Assembly: GCA_963971305.1 (NCBI GenBank)
Contig: OZ020303.1
Coordinates: forward strand, 58,776,867 to 58,840,866
Direction: 5' to 3'
DNA length: 64,000 nt
Source: Arcuatula senhousia
Lineage: Eukaryota; Mollusca; Bivalvia; Mytilida; Mytilidae
This document shows positions 21,961 to 34,850 of this stretch, piece after piece (positions within the stretch are counted from its first letter, which is position 1; the number at the start of each line of letters is the position of its first letter). The notes under the pieces were generated by a model. The model saw only the letters and a list, made by a program, of their open reading frames with translations, was not told the origin of the DNA and did not search any database. The translations under genes and the position numbers were made by a program.

Positions 21961-23617
21961 AATCTCATGTACAAGTACACCATATCTAAAAAAAACTCAA
22001 ACTCATGATTACTAATTGTTGGCGCTTTAAGCACAGAATAAACAATGCAAAGTAACATGTTTTGTATATATTTCAATGTAAACATAGAAATACGCTGAAA
22101 TTAGTTTTTGTTATAATAAGACTTTAGTTTCTTTCTTTTCTCATTGTTTTTTTTTCTTGAATCAATAAACCCCCTTTTGATATCCAATTCATATACATGT
22201 TGTAGGGTATAAAGTCAATCAATATGAACACGAATTAAGTTTCGACTAATGTGGAGTTCATTGACCAAAAATAACCTGATCCTATTCCAAATAATTACGC
22301 CGTCTTGAAAGCCTTTCGTATTTGTTTTATTTGGTGTCTTCGGAATCATGCGAGTGATTATAATCTAATGCCAAAAGTCCTTTGAAAAGTTTGTATAGAC
22401 AAAAAGTTCTTTTTAGTCGATATTTTCTACAATGTTCCAATATTAGCATATTACAACATCACCCGTGGAACGCTCACACGTAGGAGTTCACGAAAGATGA
22501 ACATAATTTTGCATACAATTCGAGTAAAGTTGGTTTTGTATAACTATTTAAATGGAATGTCAATCTGTTTGGTTTGGCCAAGAAAAAAAGTGAACAACTA
22601 TAGATAATGTTATCGTGCGATTTTGGATTTTGAGATTAAACTGCTTACTCTTTCAGAACACCTGAGTTTACTTACGATTTGAGTTCGTGTTGTTCATTGT
22701 AATTAAGTTTTTTTTTGTGTGTGTTTTTGTGTTGTCTGCTTCTTTATGTTGTTTACCCTTGAACCCTTTTTAGATACCATTGCTACTTACAGAAGCACAA
22801 ATTTTAATCCAAAATATTTTAGCGTGATTCCACCTTAATAGGACAGAGACTTGTAACCTGTTTTTTAGCGTAGGCTTTTAAACTAAATAATGATATGCAC
22901 TTTAAGTATTTTATATTTCTGATTGATAACTCATTTTTCTTGAAGAAATGATAAATTACGAAATAACGAAATGACTTAGTTTTACGTCATCGTAAAATAA
23001 CTTTCTAGACAAAAGTAATTTTTCCTTAATCATTCTTGTTTATACTTATTCTCCCGTTGATAGATTGATAAGCTTTTCTTTTAACAGGGTTTCAAAGATA
23101 ACAGCTTATAGTTAATTGAAGACTAAAAAATCAAACAAAATGTGGATGGGTTCATAGCATGTCACGTATACCGGCATTAACATTAATTTTTAATAGTACA
23201 GAATCCTAGTTAGTTTTCTTTTATAAAAAATGATGAATGGGTAATTAGCAAATTCAAACACAGTTTTGCCAAGTAAAAAACATTTCACACGCAGTGAAAT
23301 TTTGCTGTTGTACATTTATCAAAATCATTTCAATATGTGGATCGTGTCTTTCTGGCACATATTCCATATTCTTTCGTTTTTAATATTAAAACTTTCTAAT
23401 AGTCCAAATTTGATTTTTTTATCGCAAAATAATAATCCTGAAACTTTTATCAATAACCAATGGAACACACAACAAGCAGAGCAACGACGGGGACATTTAT
23501 TCATGACTCTAAAACTGGATTTCATCATGTTTGATTTTTTTCAGTGAAAACAATGTACAGTAAACACTTTATCAAATCGTAGTACGAATTTGACTTGAGG
23601 TTTTGTATTTATTCCCT
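21961..23617. other. No gene seen
   Basis: AT-rich sequence with long T runs. The overlapping short frames near 23.27-23.55 kb on both strands lack recognisable motifs. Confidence 0.45.
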
Positions 23618-23860
23618 TTTTATTGACAACGGTTGCTGTCGTGACAATAAACAACAATTTACTATGTTTATACCTAATTTGTTTCTGTAATCGACGTGTT
23701 CCGTCCAAAAGAACAAAAAGGACATTCAATATATACCATCTTTTTTTATTGACAAATTTTGCTGTCGTGACAATATTCAAGTTAACTAGCGTCTTTTCTT
23801 ATTCGTTTCTTTAATCTATGTGCATCCATCCAAAAGGAACATATTAAACATGGATAGAAA
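23618..23860. repeat. Tandem duplication, unit of about 130 bp
   Basis: TTTTTATTGACAACGGTTGCTGTCGTGACAATA at 23618 recurs as TTTTTATTGACAAATTTTGCTGTCGTGACAATA at 23744. TTCGTTTCTTTAATC and CCATCCAAAAGGAACA at the end match TTTGTTTCTGTAATC and CCGTCCAAAAGAACA. Confidence 0.7.
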
Positions 23861-24518
23861 TTAGAAATTTACCAACGCGAAAACAATTATGCTAGTTGAT
23901 TGAAACGAACTTCAAATATATCTTTTTGCATGAGATGATTTCGTAACTAAAGCGATTGTAGCAATTACTTTATTTCCTCAACATTTTATTTGTTACAGAA
24001 CGATGGTGCTCAAATTGTTCTTGTGTAATGGTTACGTATAAATGGTTTGTATTGAAGCACCGATTATATAACAGAGATTTATTACAGAAGCAATTTCCCT
24101 ATCTGACATATTATACAACGTAATTTATTGTAGATCGAATATTGAATGTACTTTTTTTAGCTTTATTGTTTCCCTATAGATGCACTTTTTATGAATAGTT
24201 ATTTGAAAATTATATGCCGTTTTCTCTTTTTGTTTTTGTTTCTGCAAATAACAGCAACTTCTGGCCCCGTTGCATACTGCATGCAAATGGATATTCAAGA
24301 TTAATTTGCTATAATAGCAACAGAATTTTGTTGGAAACGTATACACAAAATAAAGCTCACCTTTCAATCCTGGTAGTTTTTTTAAACTAGCTGGAAATGT
24401 GTGTATACTCCTAGATAAGGCTTGAACTTTCTTTTATAATATAATCATTTAATCCTGGTTTAGTCCATGAACATTTCAAAACAATGAAGATTTAGTTTCG
24501 GGTAGTTATATATTTTCA

Positions 24519-24662
24519 CAGACTTTGAAATTATTGTGCCAAATTGGCATTACTTCATGGTGATTTCGGAATCGGGAGAAAAACGAGAATACAGACTTTG
24601 AAATTTTATTGCAAAATTGGTATTACTTCACAGCGATTTTGGAATCATAGAAAACCGAGCAT
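24519..24662. repeat. Tandem duplication, unit of about 72 bp
   Basis: CAGACTTTGAAATTxTTxTGCxAAATTGGxATTACTTCA followed by GATTTxGGAATC occurs twice in direct succession. Confidence 0.75.
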
Positions 24663-26157
24663 AGCAGAAATTATATTCTTCCTAACTCTTCTGCACTTGT
24701 TCGATGTACAAAAAGCTGTTGTTTCTTAGAGCAATCTACATGTTCCCTCTGCATGTTTAATGTTTTAAAACAAGCATTTGAAGATTTTTTTTTTATTTCT
24801 TTGACAGAAAATCTTGTAAGACATCACGTAATCAAGCACACCGAAATACCTAATAACCTAATCCTTACACCCAGTTTATGTCTGTTAAAATCGTTCATAT
24901 CTATTAGATATAGATAGAAGATAGAATCACTGATTAAGAATGAATAAAGCCTTGTTCGCTTTCAATCTTTCAAGACAGTTTGTTTACATGTTTTATACTT
25001 TTAGCATGTGCTGTATTAGAATGTCAAATGGATACGTGTTTTTTCAAACAATTTTGAAAGCAATTGCATTTGAAATAAGTTCATCATTGAAAAGTATCGA
25101 ATTTTTTGAGTGACGTATTATTAACAAAGAGAATCTTTTAGTATGAAGCTCGTTATATTTTGAATCCAAAACTTCAAAGAATTCAAAATCATTTACTTTA
25201 TAAAAAAATACTTTTATCGATGTCAAATCAAATAAATTGTACACGAAGTTAACTGTTTAGGGAAAGATTCGGCTTTGAAAATATGATAATCAAAATTGCG
25301 TTTTAGCCACTCTGAGTTCTACGTTTTTTTTATAACTTTTCTAATTTGTTTTGCCCTTTGCGTGCAAGTCTCTATAACCAAGTACGTTTACTAGCTGTTT
25401 TTCCTCCTTCTATATATTATTTCCTATACTTGGTTCTTCTATGTCTATCAAAACAGTCAATACTTATTTCAATCCATGTAGATGGAAGACTTAATAGCAG
25501 AAAATGAAATAAAATCCAATTCCAGATTAATAAATAATGTCCGATATAAGAAAGATGAATAAGATTGAAGAAAAACTACCGTATATAGTGTTACAATTTT
25601 TATGAAAACTCGTAAATATTTTATTATTTTCTTCAAAATTATATGAATTTCAGAAACCGATCAAGATTTTCGCTTCGAAAACATGATGTTTTACGTCTTT
25701 TTCAGCGATGAACAAGCGATTATCATATTAAGGTTTTCGGTATATTCTTCTCAATTTTTACGCAAATTATGTTTTCAGACAAAGTTTCCGCAAATAAAGC
25801 AAAAATACATCGGCAACTTGACTGTTCTTACACATTCAAACTTCAGAAGCTGACGACTGTTCAAAAGAAGTCCAGCTAATGTTTAAAACTGAAGATCGTG
25901 ACACGGCATGCAAAGTTGAGATCAGCTTAAACTTAGGTTAAAAAATATGCGAGTTCAGTTACGTTTATATGGATTAATGATTTGAATGAACAAGCCTTAG
26001 TATTTTTTAAAACAGTCAAGGAGAAAATGCTGCTGTCAACAAAAGCTATTACAATCATGCAAGGTAAATGATTGGGTATAAAGCCATTGTTTCACAATCT
26101 ATCACAACCAAAAAGGGCACCTTTGAATATTTATAAACAAACATATATATGCATGCT
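24663..26157. other. No gene seen
   Basis: Non-coding AT-rich sequence. No repeat shared with the rest of the window was noticed. Confidence 0.45.
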
Positions 26158-26545
26158 TTAAGGATGTTCAAGGGTGACTTTGAAAGTGATTAGGTTTTGA
26201 AATTTAGGCCTTAAATCATAAGGAAATATTTAAAAATACAAAATAAGCTAAAAAAATTATAGGTTACCGTGCTCGTTTTAAAGATAATAAGAGTTCAAAA
26301 TTTGGCGGGAAAAGGTTTTCTTTGTTATTTTCATTGCTTTAACATTAGCATTGTTTAGCTTTTTAAACCTATGAAAAAGAGATGAGAATTGGATATGAAT
26401 TTGTAAAACAGACAATTATGATGTAATGAAGACCTTACACAAAAGAAAAGTAGGGGTTACCCTGCAAACATTTTTGCCTTATTAAACCTTAGGAATCCGA
26501 AAAAAATGTTCAAAATCTCAAAAGCTGACCCTCCAACATCCTTAA
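26158..26545. mobile_element. MITE flanked by TTAA
   Basis: TTAAGGATGTTCAAGGGTGA at the left and TGACCCTCCAACATCCTTAA at the right: inverted ends of about 20 bp within TTAA at each border. TTAA duplication is used by piggyBac- and Kolobok-type transposases. No coding potential. Confidence 0.6.
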
Positions 26546-28756
26546 AAGAAAAAAAGTGAATTGAATCGACAATCCTTGTATTCTTACACGATAGAGTTGA
26601 ATAGAGATGAATTCATGTAAAGTTTGATTTTGTTAGTTTAAATTTACATGAAGGGACCTTTTTGGGAGCAATGAGAAAGGCTTATTTATTCATCGGGAAT
26701 TCGGAATTTTTACGTTCTTTGGATTATCTCATCCGGAACACGGAAAAGGGTATTTGTTTTAGGGGATTGCAGGACCCTTCTTAAACTGATTCTGTTTGGT
26801 CCGGTCAAAGGAATAGTAAACGAGTTTGGATCTTTGCGTACTCGAGGTTCACTCTACCAGGTAACCTAACAAGGGGTGGCTTTTTGTATAATGTTAACTA
26901 TATAAATCAAAGAACCAAGCGCTATCAAATCATTAAAATGAAGAAGAATTTGCAATTTGCTTCTATATAATTTTTTCAATTTTTCCATAATTTATGCCCT
27001 TTCTCCATTTTCTTTATTATTTTTTTCTTTGATTGTTAATTTTCCTATATACATGTACATATAAAAATATATACACTGTTCCTCATTTTTTTCTTTGGTT
27101 GTTAATTGTTTTATATACATATAAATATATTTACTCAGTTTATTACCAAATTTGTCTTAATACATTTTAAAATGCTAAATATAAAAGTAATAATTGAATT
27201 TGAAAAACGTAAAAGTATTGTAAATCACAGTGCAATCTGTATTTTGTAATTGCATTTTATTTCAACTTTCTTGCTTGTATTTTCAAGCAATCTTTTTGAA
27301 AAAAGAAAAAAAAATTGTTACTCATGCATGTTAAAACTTAAATAAAAAAGACTTACCTCAAGCGGAAAAAATCAAAGTAAACCAAAATCCCAGTGTAGCT
27401 AGAATTACATAGTTTCAAATATGTAGGAATATATAAAATGTCTCAATCAATGAAGCTGACAGAAACCAGACAGAACATATACGTGAAAGCAAGTACGAAC
27501 CTTTCTCATTGATTACACGTACTAAAACCCCATGCTCAAGTTAATATACAAATATCAACGATCTCTGCGCAACCTCATTGGAAATTGGCTTTTAACTGTA
27601 AAAAGATCTTTTGTTCTATTAACAAGTGTCATCTGAAGATATTGCGGCAATGCCAGGAGGGTTGGAAGCGAAGTAGAATTGTCACTCAATAACAGATAAG
27701 TTTACGTCTCTCAAGAAATGAAAAATGGATCGGTATTACAAATTGTTTTGTTATGCTATGTCTTTATGGTTCTTTAAAGGTATTGTATGGTGCCAGGGGA
27801 TATAAAATTTCGATATATCATTTTATAAAAGATAAATTGTTTTTGTGTCGAATGCTTTCAAAAGCGTCTGTTTACTTTACTTGAAGTCATATTTTTTTAA
27901 GTAAAAGTTATATGTCTATAGCTTGTTGACAATTTGTGAAGACCAAGGAGGTTACTGTCCTCAGTCTTTAAGTAAAAAGAGTACACAACGGACAAGAAGA
28001 AAAAGAGAAAACATAATAATTTTCATTCAAATGAAGAGACTTCAGGCAAGAAACTATTTTTTTAAATGACTTTATTACCTCGTTTCACAATAATACCATA
28101 TTCGCCATATTTCACTTTTTCTCTTCCATGACGGATTTAGAGGAAGTGAAGGGAGGTGAACACTTTCTTGGAGAATTAATAATCAATGGCTGAATATAAA
28201 GGAGATCATGAAACCATGGCATGCTCTGGTTCCTCTTTGTTTAGCCTTTGTCCTCGCCTTTTGGCATTACGTCTGGATCCGCCACTTTTCATCTGCGCAT
28301 GACAGAATGATTACAGGAAGTCAGTTGCATGATGAGGATTCCAATAGATATCTTAAACTACATGTAGTTGGGTGCTAAAATACTCATTTAGACATTGGCT
28401 ATAAATTTCAAACTGTTTGTCAATTTTTTATCGCTTTTAAACAAAATGAAACCACTCAACAACAAAGAATGAAGAGATATTAATTTATCTAAAAGCAGAA
28501 TGTAGTTACAAATTCATCCAGGGGAGTTATTCTCTGTTTGAACAGGATTCCTATTTCCAGATGATCTTAAAGCGTGTGTGTGTGTGTGTTAGTGTATAAC
28601 ACTCTTTTTGAGAAGCCTTGGCCATAAAGGGTGGTCAGATCTTAAAGCATATATACTGCTATTTGTATGTGTCTGCTTTTTCATTGCATGAAGCGGATCT
28701 ATTTTATGGCTGTATACCTCATGAATTTTCTGATATGCTAACACGCCAAATGCACT
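26546..28756. other. No gene seen
   Basis: Contains two related T-rich blocks at 26.99-27.15 kb (TTTTTCTTTGxTTGTTAATT..TATATACAT) and otherwise nothing recognisable. The ATGACGGATTTAGAGG/CGTCTGGATCCGCC stretch at 28.13-28.28 kb is slightly richer in G+C but has no usable frame. Confidence 0.45.
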
Positions 28757-29142
28757 GAGTAGCCAGTGCGAATCGAGAAAATTCCTTTTTTCTGTCAACA
28801 TCATTTAATTTGTATTGACATGGATCAATGCACTTCCAGAAGATGCCTGGCTGCCTTCAACTTCATGCCTTTTTGTTTAAGCAAAAGCAATAAGGTGGAG
28901 ATAGCTAACTTTACTTTAAAGGGAGGTTTGGCGCGCCATAAAACATTGTTTAATCAATCATTTCTTTTGAAATGTCTGTACCTAGTCAGGACCATTGCGG
29001 TCTTCATTTTCTACCTTGTTTTGTCTTTCCTCTTGGAAATTTGAGATTGGTCCTCCAAGCTCGGTAATTTTGCTATTATCTTTAAAAAAAAATACTTTAC
29101 AATGCCGTTGATTGAAAAATTGTCTCTCGATTCGCACCAGCT
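28757..29142. mobile_element. Inverted-repeat element of about 385 bp carrying a family H core
   Basis: Ends GTAGCCAGTGCGAATCGAGA and TCTCGATTCGCACCAGCTAC are inverted repeats of about 20 bp with one or two mismatches. The interior has the family H block (GGAGGTTTGGCGCGCC ... CAGGACCATTGCG). No transposase frame was seen. Confidence 0.6.
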
Positions 29143-29611
29143 ACTAGTTAGATGAGATCTTTTTATGCTATCTTAAGTCTCAAAACCATTATGCCTTATA
29201 ATACTTCAGAGGATAATTTCTGTAAAACATGTCCACATGCATTAAGATTTGAATGATAAGTGTTCTTAAGGTGTAAGAAGTTTACTGTAATTACGTAATA
29301 AAATGAATTTAACGTTTCTCTTGATAACAATAACTTATTACTTAATTTATTCTTCATCCATTTAGTTTCTAAGTTCACAAACGCCATAAATGTTGCTTAC
29401 TCTTTTTCTTAATTCCTTTTCCAGCAAACAAAATATGGCAAGGATATAAATCATAGAGGTGATGACAAAGATCTCGTCGATGTTGTTATTGAAGGTTATG
29501 AATCTTCAAAGCAAGCTTAGACACGAAGAAGTGTGTCACTTTACATTTGAACAACATAATTATAGGCCAACCAAATTCAAAACCAATTATTAAGTTAATT
29601 AGTTATTGCTT

Positions 29612-30080
29612 TACGCCCAAGGCTTTATCCGGGAAAGGACATGAAAGGAGTTATACAATGGACATGAAATGATGATGAAGTTGAGGAAAGGGAGACAAAT
29701 GGCCAATCGGGGAAGAGAGTTTTAACTGCCCTGGAAAAAGGGGTAATGGGTAGGGACGGGCAAGTTAGCCTCCTGAATGGAAATCCTACGTGTCCTACTC
29801 TTACTGAGACCTGCGGACGGGTTTTTTAACGTGCAAGGAACGTGCATATTTCCCAAGACGGCGTAAATCTATGGTTTGCGGTCAGGTTTTCCGCATTATA
29901 GCCTGACGACCGCGGCATTCATTATGACAGGGCTTCCCTATTCAACTACCTGGGCACACATTCCAGTCGATTTGTGGGTAGAGCGACCTGACCCAATGTC
30001 AGTTTTCTGTTAAGTGGACTTTGCCGACAAGCTTAGCGCTGCTGCGGACCTGTTCGCCACCCGCATTGGGTCAATACCAA
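29612..30080 (-). repeat. Dispersed repeat family C, minus-strand copy
   Basis: The reverse complement runs through the same ordered blocks as 21483-21960, including GTCATAATGAATGCCGCGG and CCCGTCCCTACCCATTACCCC. CGTTCCTTGCACGTTAAAAAACCC matches the CGTGAAAGATCCC-like block of the other copies. Confidence 0.7.
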
Positions 30081-30479
30081 AGAAGCTTATCTGTTCTGTT
30101 AAGTACAAAATTAGCTGAGGATGGCGAATTTTTAAAAAAATGATAGTTTTTACACGAGCAGTAGTGGTAATGATTAGACCGATAAATCAAAGTACCGTCG
30201 GTACCGTGTACTTGAAAGTCACATTTGAACGAAGGCGAGCGATTTGTGTTGTGGTTTCATTATAACTTTTTCGACAGAAGAAGGCAATTACTGAATTTAA
30301 ATATATCTTAATGTGTGTATGAACCATGCTATCTTACAACAATATGAAATCGATATAACTATTTTCCGCTAACTTTTAAATTAAGCATTAATGGTTTTAA
30401 TTTCTATAATTTGTATATTCCTGCTAAAATATTTCCCCATCGCACAGGTGACTAAAGTCACGTGATACACAACTAAAAT

Positions 30480-30735
30480 GTGTCTGGTACCAATGGGGCA
30501 TCCAAATGTCATAGTCCAAAAGGGCAGAGACAAAACCAGTAAAAACAAACAAGGAAAGGACAAAAAAACCAGACAACATATAAAACACGGAAACAGAAAA
30601 ACCACTGAATATCAATTAACAACACGAACTCTAGTTGTAATGCGAGTGGACGCAGTAGCTCCGGAAGAGTACGCGGTTCCTGTCTGCTATAGCACACTCG
30701 TGCTAATTTCAAATTCAGTGAAGGGAAGATTTTAC
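30480..30735 (+). repeat. Dispersed repeat family B copy
   Basis: Runs from TGTCTGGTACCAATGGGGCATCCAAATGTC through ACATATAAAACACGGAAACA to CTCCGGAAGAGTACGCGGTTCCTGTCTGCTATAGCACACTCG. The short frames over it on both strands are repeat-derived. Confidence 0.7.
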
Positions 30736-31296
30736 TCATTCATAATACCAAAAAATGATCACTATAAAGTGCACATGGACTGAAATGAAATTATGCCTTC
30801 TTCTTTCAATCTTAAACTGTGATTTTGCAATGAATGATGATAAACAAATGGAATTGAATTGGAGTGAAATTGATGTTTCTCGTTGCTTAACTTTTAATAT
30901 TCAAGTTAACTGTTTTTCTTAAGACCCAGTTAAAGAATAATTTAAGCACAAATTAAAAGTCATCTTGTGCAGTGTACAAATCCGATGCATAGATATTGTG
31001 TTTGGTGAAGGATAATCATAATGAAACAAATATATTTGGCGTTTCATAAAAATTAGTGTTCTGTATAGTTTTGAATTTGTTGAATAAAAATACGACCTTG
31101 TGTACTCCTACTGTGAAGCAGAACATAACATGGTTCCACCCAGTAATAAAACTTTACCAGGAATGCATGCAAAACATTTGCTTTATATAAATCAAGAAAT
31201 GCTGGATCTATAGTCATGCTTAGTATTCCAGACTTATTTAATCCAAAATAAACTGATTTACATGGAAAGCGGAAACAAATAACAACCTGCTTTATA

Positions 31297-31573
31297 TACG
31301 ATATTGTCAAACGAGTTGTTACGATTTTCAAAATTTATGGTTTTACGAGTTCTTACGATATTTTCTTCCAACCTTTTACGAGCTATTCCCAGGCTTTCAT
31401 GATTTCTTCAGATTTCCTGAAAAATAAAGCACCCCTCATCCAGCAACGATATAAGCTTTATTATTTTAGCGTTGAGCTCGTTACGGTGTCTTAACGATGT
31501 CTTTACGAGTGAAATCCGATGTAGTTAAAGGAAATCGTAACTAACTCGCAAACGGCACGTTAAAGAAATCATC
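31297..31573 (+). mobile_element. TACGAG-rich element, interrupted copy, left part
   Basis: Matches the left half of the copy at 32338-33071 (ACGAGTTGTTACGATTTTCAAAATTTAT, then CGTTACGGTGTCTT, ATCGTAACTAACTCGC). Its outer CCCCCTTCACA end is degenerate. The remaining right part lies at 32150-32333, on the other side of an inverted copy. Confidence 0.7.
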
Positions 31574-32150
31574 TACACCCTTCACATATACGAGATTTTC
31601 TTACGAGTTCATACAAGTTTTCAACTCGTATTCGATCGCAAAGACACTAAAAGCGCTCTTTGTGACTCGTAAACAGATCTTTCTAGCTCGTTTGAAATCG
31701 AAAGAACTCATGAAAGTTTTACAATGATTTTTTTACATATCAAAAATCCTTGTAAGACTTTTACGAGTTGAAAAAGCAGCATTGTCATAATTTAACTCAT
31801 AAAATTGTAAAGAACTCGTAGAGATCACAAATGACTCGCCTTAACTCGTAACTAACTCGGGAAGACCTCGCAAAGGACTTCTTTCGCGAGTGGTAAATGC
31901 GAGTAAGTTCCGATATCGTTTTCAATATCGCAATTTACTCGTAAAGATACCGTAACATGCTCGTAAAAACGTCGAAAATAAAATTCGTATCGTCGATGGA
32001 TGGGAGTTCGTAAAATTTCCGCACAACTGACTAATTCGTGACAAATCGAAAAAAGATCGTAAAAGGTTTGAGGAAAATCTCACAAGAACTCTTAAAACTA
32101 TAAATTTTGAAAATCGTAACTCGTAAGAAAAAATATATGTGAAAGGGGTA
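31574..32150 (-). mobile_element. TACGAG-rich element, complete inverted copy nested in another copy
   Basis: Ends CACCCTTCACATATACGAG and TATATGTGAAAGGGG are inverted repeats, flanked by TA on both sides. Its reverse complement aligns over its length with 32338-33071. The halves of a forward copy on its two sides show it jumped into a relative. TTACGAG/CTCGTAA motifs recur throughout. Confidence 0.75.
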
Positions 32151-32333
32151 TTACGATGATTTTTGACATCCTCGTAAAACCTACATCAGTGGAGACGATT
32201 TCACACGAGTTGTCATGACCTCTTTACGAGTAACTGAGAGTTAATTGCGAGTCGATTGCGAGTCTTTGCGATCAAGTACGAGTTTCAAACTCGTAAGAAC
32301 CCGTAAGGAAATTTCGTATATGTGAAGGGGGTA
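32151..32333 (+). mobile_element. TACGAG-rich element, interrupted copy, right part
   Basis: Aligns with the right part of the 32338-33071 copy (ATCCTCGTAAAAC, GATTTCACACGAG, TTTACGAGTAAC, GCGATCAAGTACGAGTT) and ends TATATGTGAAGGGGG then TA. About 120 bp of the element middle is missing between the two halves. Confidence 0.65.
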
Positions 32334-32337
32334 TTAA

Positions 32338-33071
32338 TACCCCCTTCACATATACGATATTCTCTTACGAGTTGTTACGATTTTCAAAATTTATAGTTTT
32401 ACGAGTTCTTGTGAGATTTTCTGCCAAACTTTTACGATCTATTACCGAGTTGTCACGATTTCGTCAGTTGTGCGGAATTTTTTCGCACTCCCGTCCAGAG
32501 AAGATATGGATTTTATTTTTAAAGTGTTTACAAGCATGTTACGGTGCCTTTACGACGTCTTTGCGAGTGATTTGCGATATTGGAAATGATATCGTAACTA
32601 ACTCGCCAACCACTCGTAAAAGAATTCCTGTGCGAGGTCTTCCCGACTTAGTTACGAGTAAAGGCGAGTCATTTACGATCTCTACGAGTTCTTTACGAGT
32701 TACTTGCGATGTGTTTACGAGTTAAATTATGACATTGTTGTTTTTTCAACTATGTCAAAAATCCTCGTAAAACTTTCACGAGTTCTTACGATTTCACACG
32801 AGCTAGAAAGACCTGTTTACGAGTAACAAAGAGTGATTTACGAGTCTTCGCGATCGAATACGAGTTGAAAACTCGTAAGAACTCGTAAGGTAAGTGTACA
32901 TAGTTTTATTGTAAAATACTGCTGTCCTTGTTAAAGGTACAGTTTTTAAATTATTCTCTTTGGAACGTATGCGCTCGCACTCGAATATGACATAATAATC
33001 AACATGTTGATGGTGGTCATCAAGAGGCAGAAGCAGAAGCAGAAGGAAATCTCGTATATGTGAAGGGGGTA
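32338..33071 (+). mobile_element. TACGAG-rich element, complete forward copy
   Basis: Inverted ends CCCCCTTCACATATACGA and TCGTATATGTGAAGGGGG, with TA on each side; TA duplication fits Tc1/mariner-type mobilisation (inference). About 17 TACGAG or CTCGTA words occur inside, in both orientations. Near the right end, about 150 bp (32891-33040) has no match in the other copies and holds an AGGCAGAAGCAGAAGCAGAAGG run. The ORF across the left part is not protein-like. No transposase is encoded. Confidence 0.75.
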
Positions 33072-34101
33072 TAACTAAATCTGAAACAAATCCCTTCAGT
33101 GGAAGCCAAGCAATATATTCTTGTTATGATTTTATGTCTGTTGATTTTGTCCTGCATTTATGAAATTCGATTGCCACATTGGTTCATATTTGCTTTTCCG
33201 GCATTTTTTATTTTTGTTCATTTGATTAGTGCCAAAACAGAAAGAAGATGTTAACCCGCCTTGAAAAAAAAGGCTTGGTACATTACATCGTACTTTAGTT
33301 TTGTATTAAATTTTAAAAGTTATCCGTTCAGTAGAAGCCGCAAAAGTTTGAAACGACGGACAAAGTGATCGTAATAAAGCTTTCTCTCTTATAAGTCGGG
33401 ATAATTTAAGGCCATTAGTCTGAGCTTCTTTACTATTGTTCCTAGTTCGTTGTTACTCTTAATGTGTAAGCTTTAAGCTATATATAGACAACATCTTCAT
33501 CTCTTTTGTAAAAGACTTGGAACAAACGTAAGTCAACCGTTCGAAAATAAAACAAATTCGCAACAGTTGTAACATGTTTGTAAATATGTCCAATTATAAT
33601 CTTACAGCGACGTTACCTGCTGTAATGCAGTCGTATGGACACCATCCGATTATCGTGCAAATAGCATAAACATTTTCCTTACATGGGTCTTCTGAACATC
33701 ATGCGTCCTTGAGATTTTCGTACGATCATATCAAGTCTGCTTTAAAATGTTCATTGCCTATCTGAACCTCCAAAAATATGTGTACTAACTGTCTATGGCA
33801 AACCAATCTAAAAAATTCGTACGACTACGAACTAGGCTTTAATCCAAAACAACATAATTCCTATATTTTGAACAAAAAGTCTTTTTTATAATTTATGAAA
33901 AGCACAAAATTTCAATATATGCATAACTGAGTTTTTTTTTTACATGTATAGGAAATTGGTATTCCTCTATCGTATTAACTCTGTAGTGGAAGTTAGACAT
34001 AAAGGAAAACAAATTAGTTCTATAATCTTGCTTATGTTATCAATTTCCAATCAGCTCGAGTAATAAGATTATATCCCATTTCTCAGAAGCTTCGAACAAA
34101 A

Positions 34102-34350
34102 GGAAAGTAAATAAAAGGTTAGAGAAACAAGACCAATTTGTCCTAAATTCTGGATTTCCCTCCGCCAAAAGATTTACTGAGATTTCAGAGGCTTTTTCAT
34201 GACACATCTGAATATAAACTAATTAGCTTCAAGCCTCTGTGTCAAAACTGCACAAAATTAAATCTTTAAGTAAGGATTTTCAGCAAAGAGATAATTAAAA
34301 AGGATTACATTTAGCAGTTGGATTGACATGTGAAATGATGTAATGAATTG
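34102..34350 (+). repeat. Dispersed repeat, partner of 6005-6262
   Basis: A 250-bp block whose reverse complement recurs near the left end of the window, with TTCAGAGGCTTTTTCATGAC and AGCAAAGAGATAATTAAAAAG as the clearest shared parts. It sits in the first segmental unit. Confidence 0.6.
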
Positions 34351-34764
34351 GCTTTGTTGAGCTCATTTTTTAATTACCCGTCTGTTTTATCTAAATGCAA
34401 CATTTAATGCTAGTTGATGGATGTTTTATATTTTCAAGAAGATATTCCTGCTTTAAAATTGCCTTTCAATCACCCCTGTGATTCAAAGGCACATCCATTT
34501 GCGAACAAACCTTTATGCAAGTGAATCAGTTCACAAACACACTGAAGAAGTACATTTTAAATTCAAAACACAGTTGGACATCATGCCATTGTTAATGCAG
34601 TACTTTATTTTACCGATAAGTATTGTTTAGTCTTAAAAATGGACTGTTTTCTACTTAATATTGGATTTTTTTAATATTGGACGGACAGTAATAGTATTTT
34701 TGTGACTTTAACATTTTCAAAGTCAATGATTGAAGGGAAAAGTATAAAATTCGACACATTTTTG

Positions 34765-34850
34765 TCAATTTATGCCATGCCTGGATTCGAACCTGCGATC
34801 TATTCTCCTCAGGCAATGTACTTAGGCCTGTGACTGCCGATTGCTTGATT
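34765..34850 (-). repeat. tRNA-like fragment with Pol III B box (SINE head or tRNA relic)
   Basis: The minus strand carries GGTTCGAATCC, a perfect Pol III B box, followed by a CATGGCA acceptor-like end. The 5' half does not fold as a standard tRNA, so it is a relic or a SINE promoter rather than a working tRNA gene. Confidence 0.4.

Noticed and set aside
30381..30783. Several overlapping short ORFs on both strands
   Set aside because: All are read through a family B repeat copy and recur in the other copies (3.3, 46.2, 51.4 kb).
32372..32725. 117-codon ORF on the plus strand
   Set aside because: It lies wholly within a TACGAG-rich inverted-repeat element, and its residues simply reflect the repeated word.
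31297..33071. CRISPR-like array of TACGAG words
   Set aside because: Spacing is irregular, both orientations occur, and the region is bounded by inverted termini; the genome is eukaryotic.
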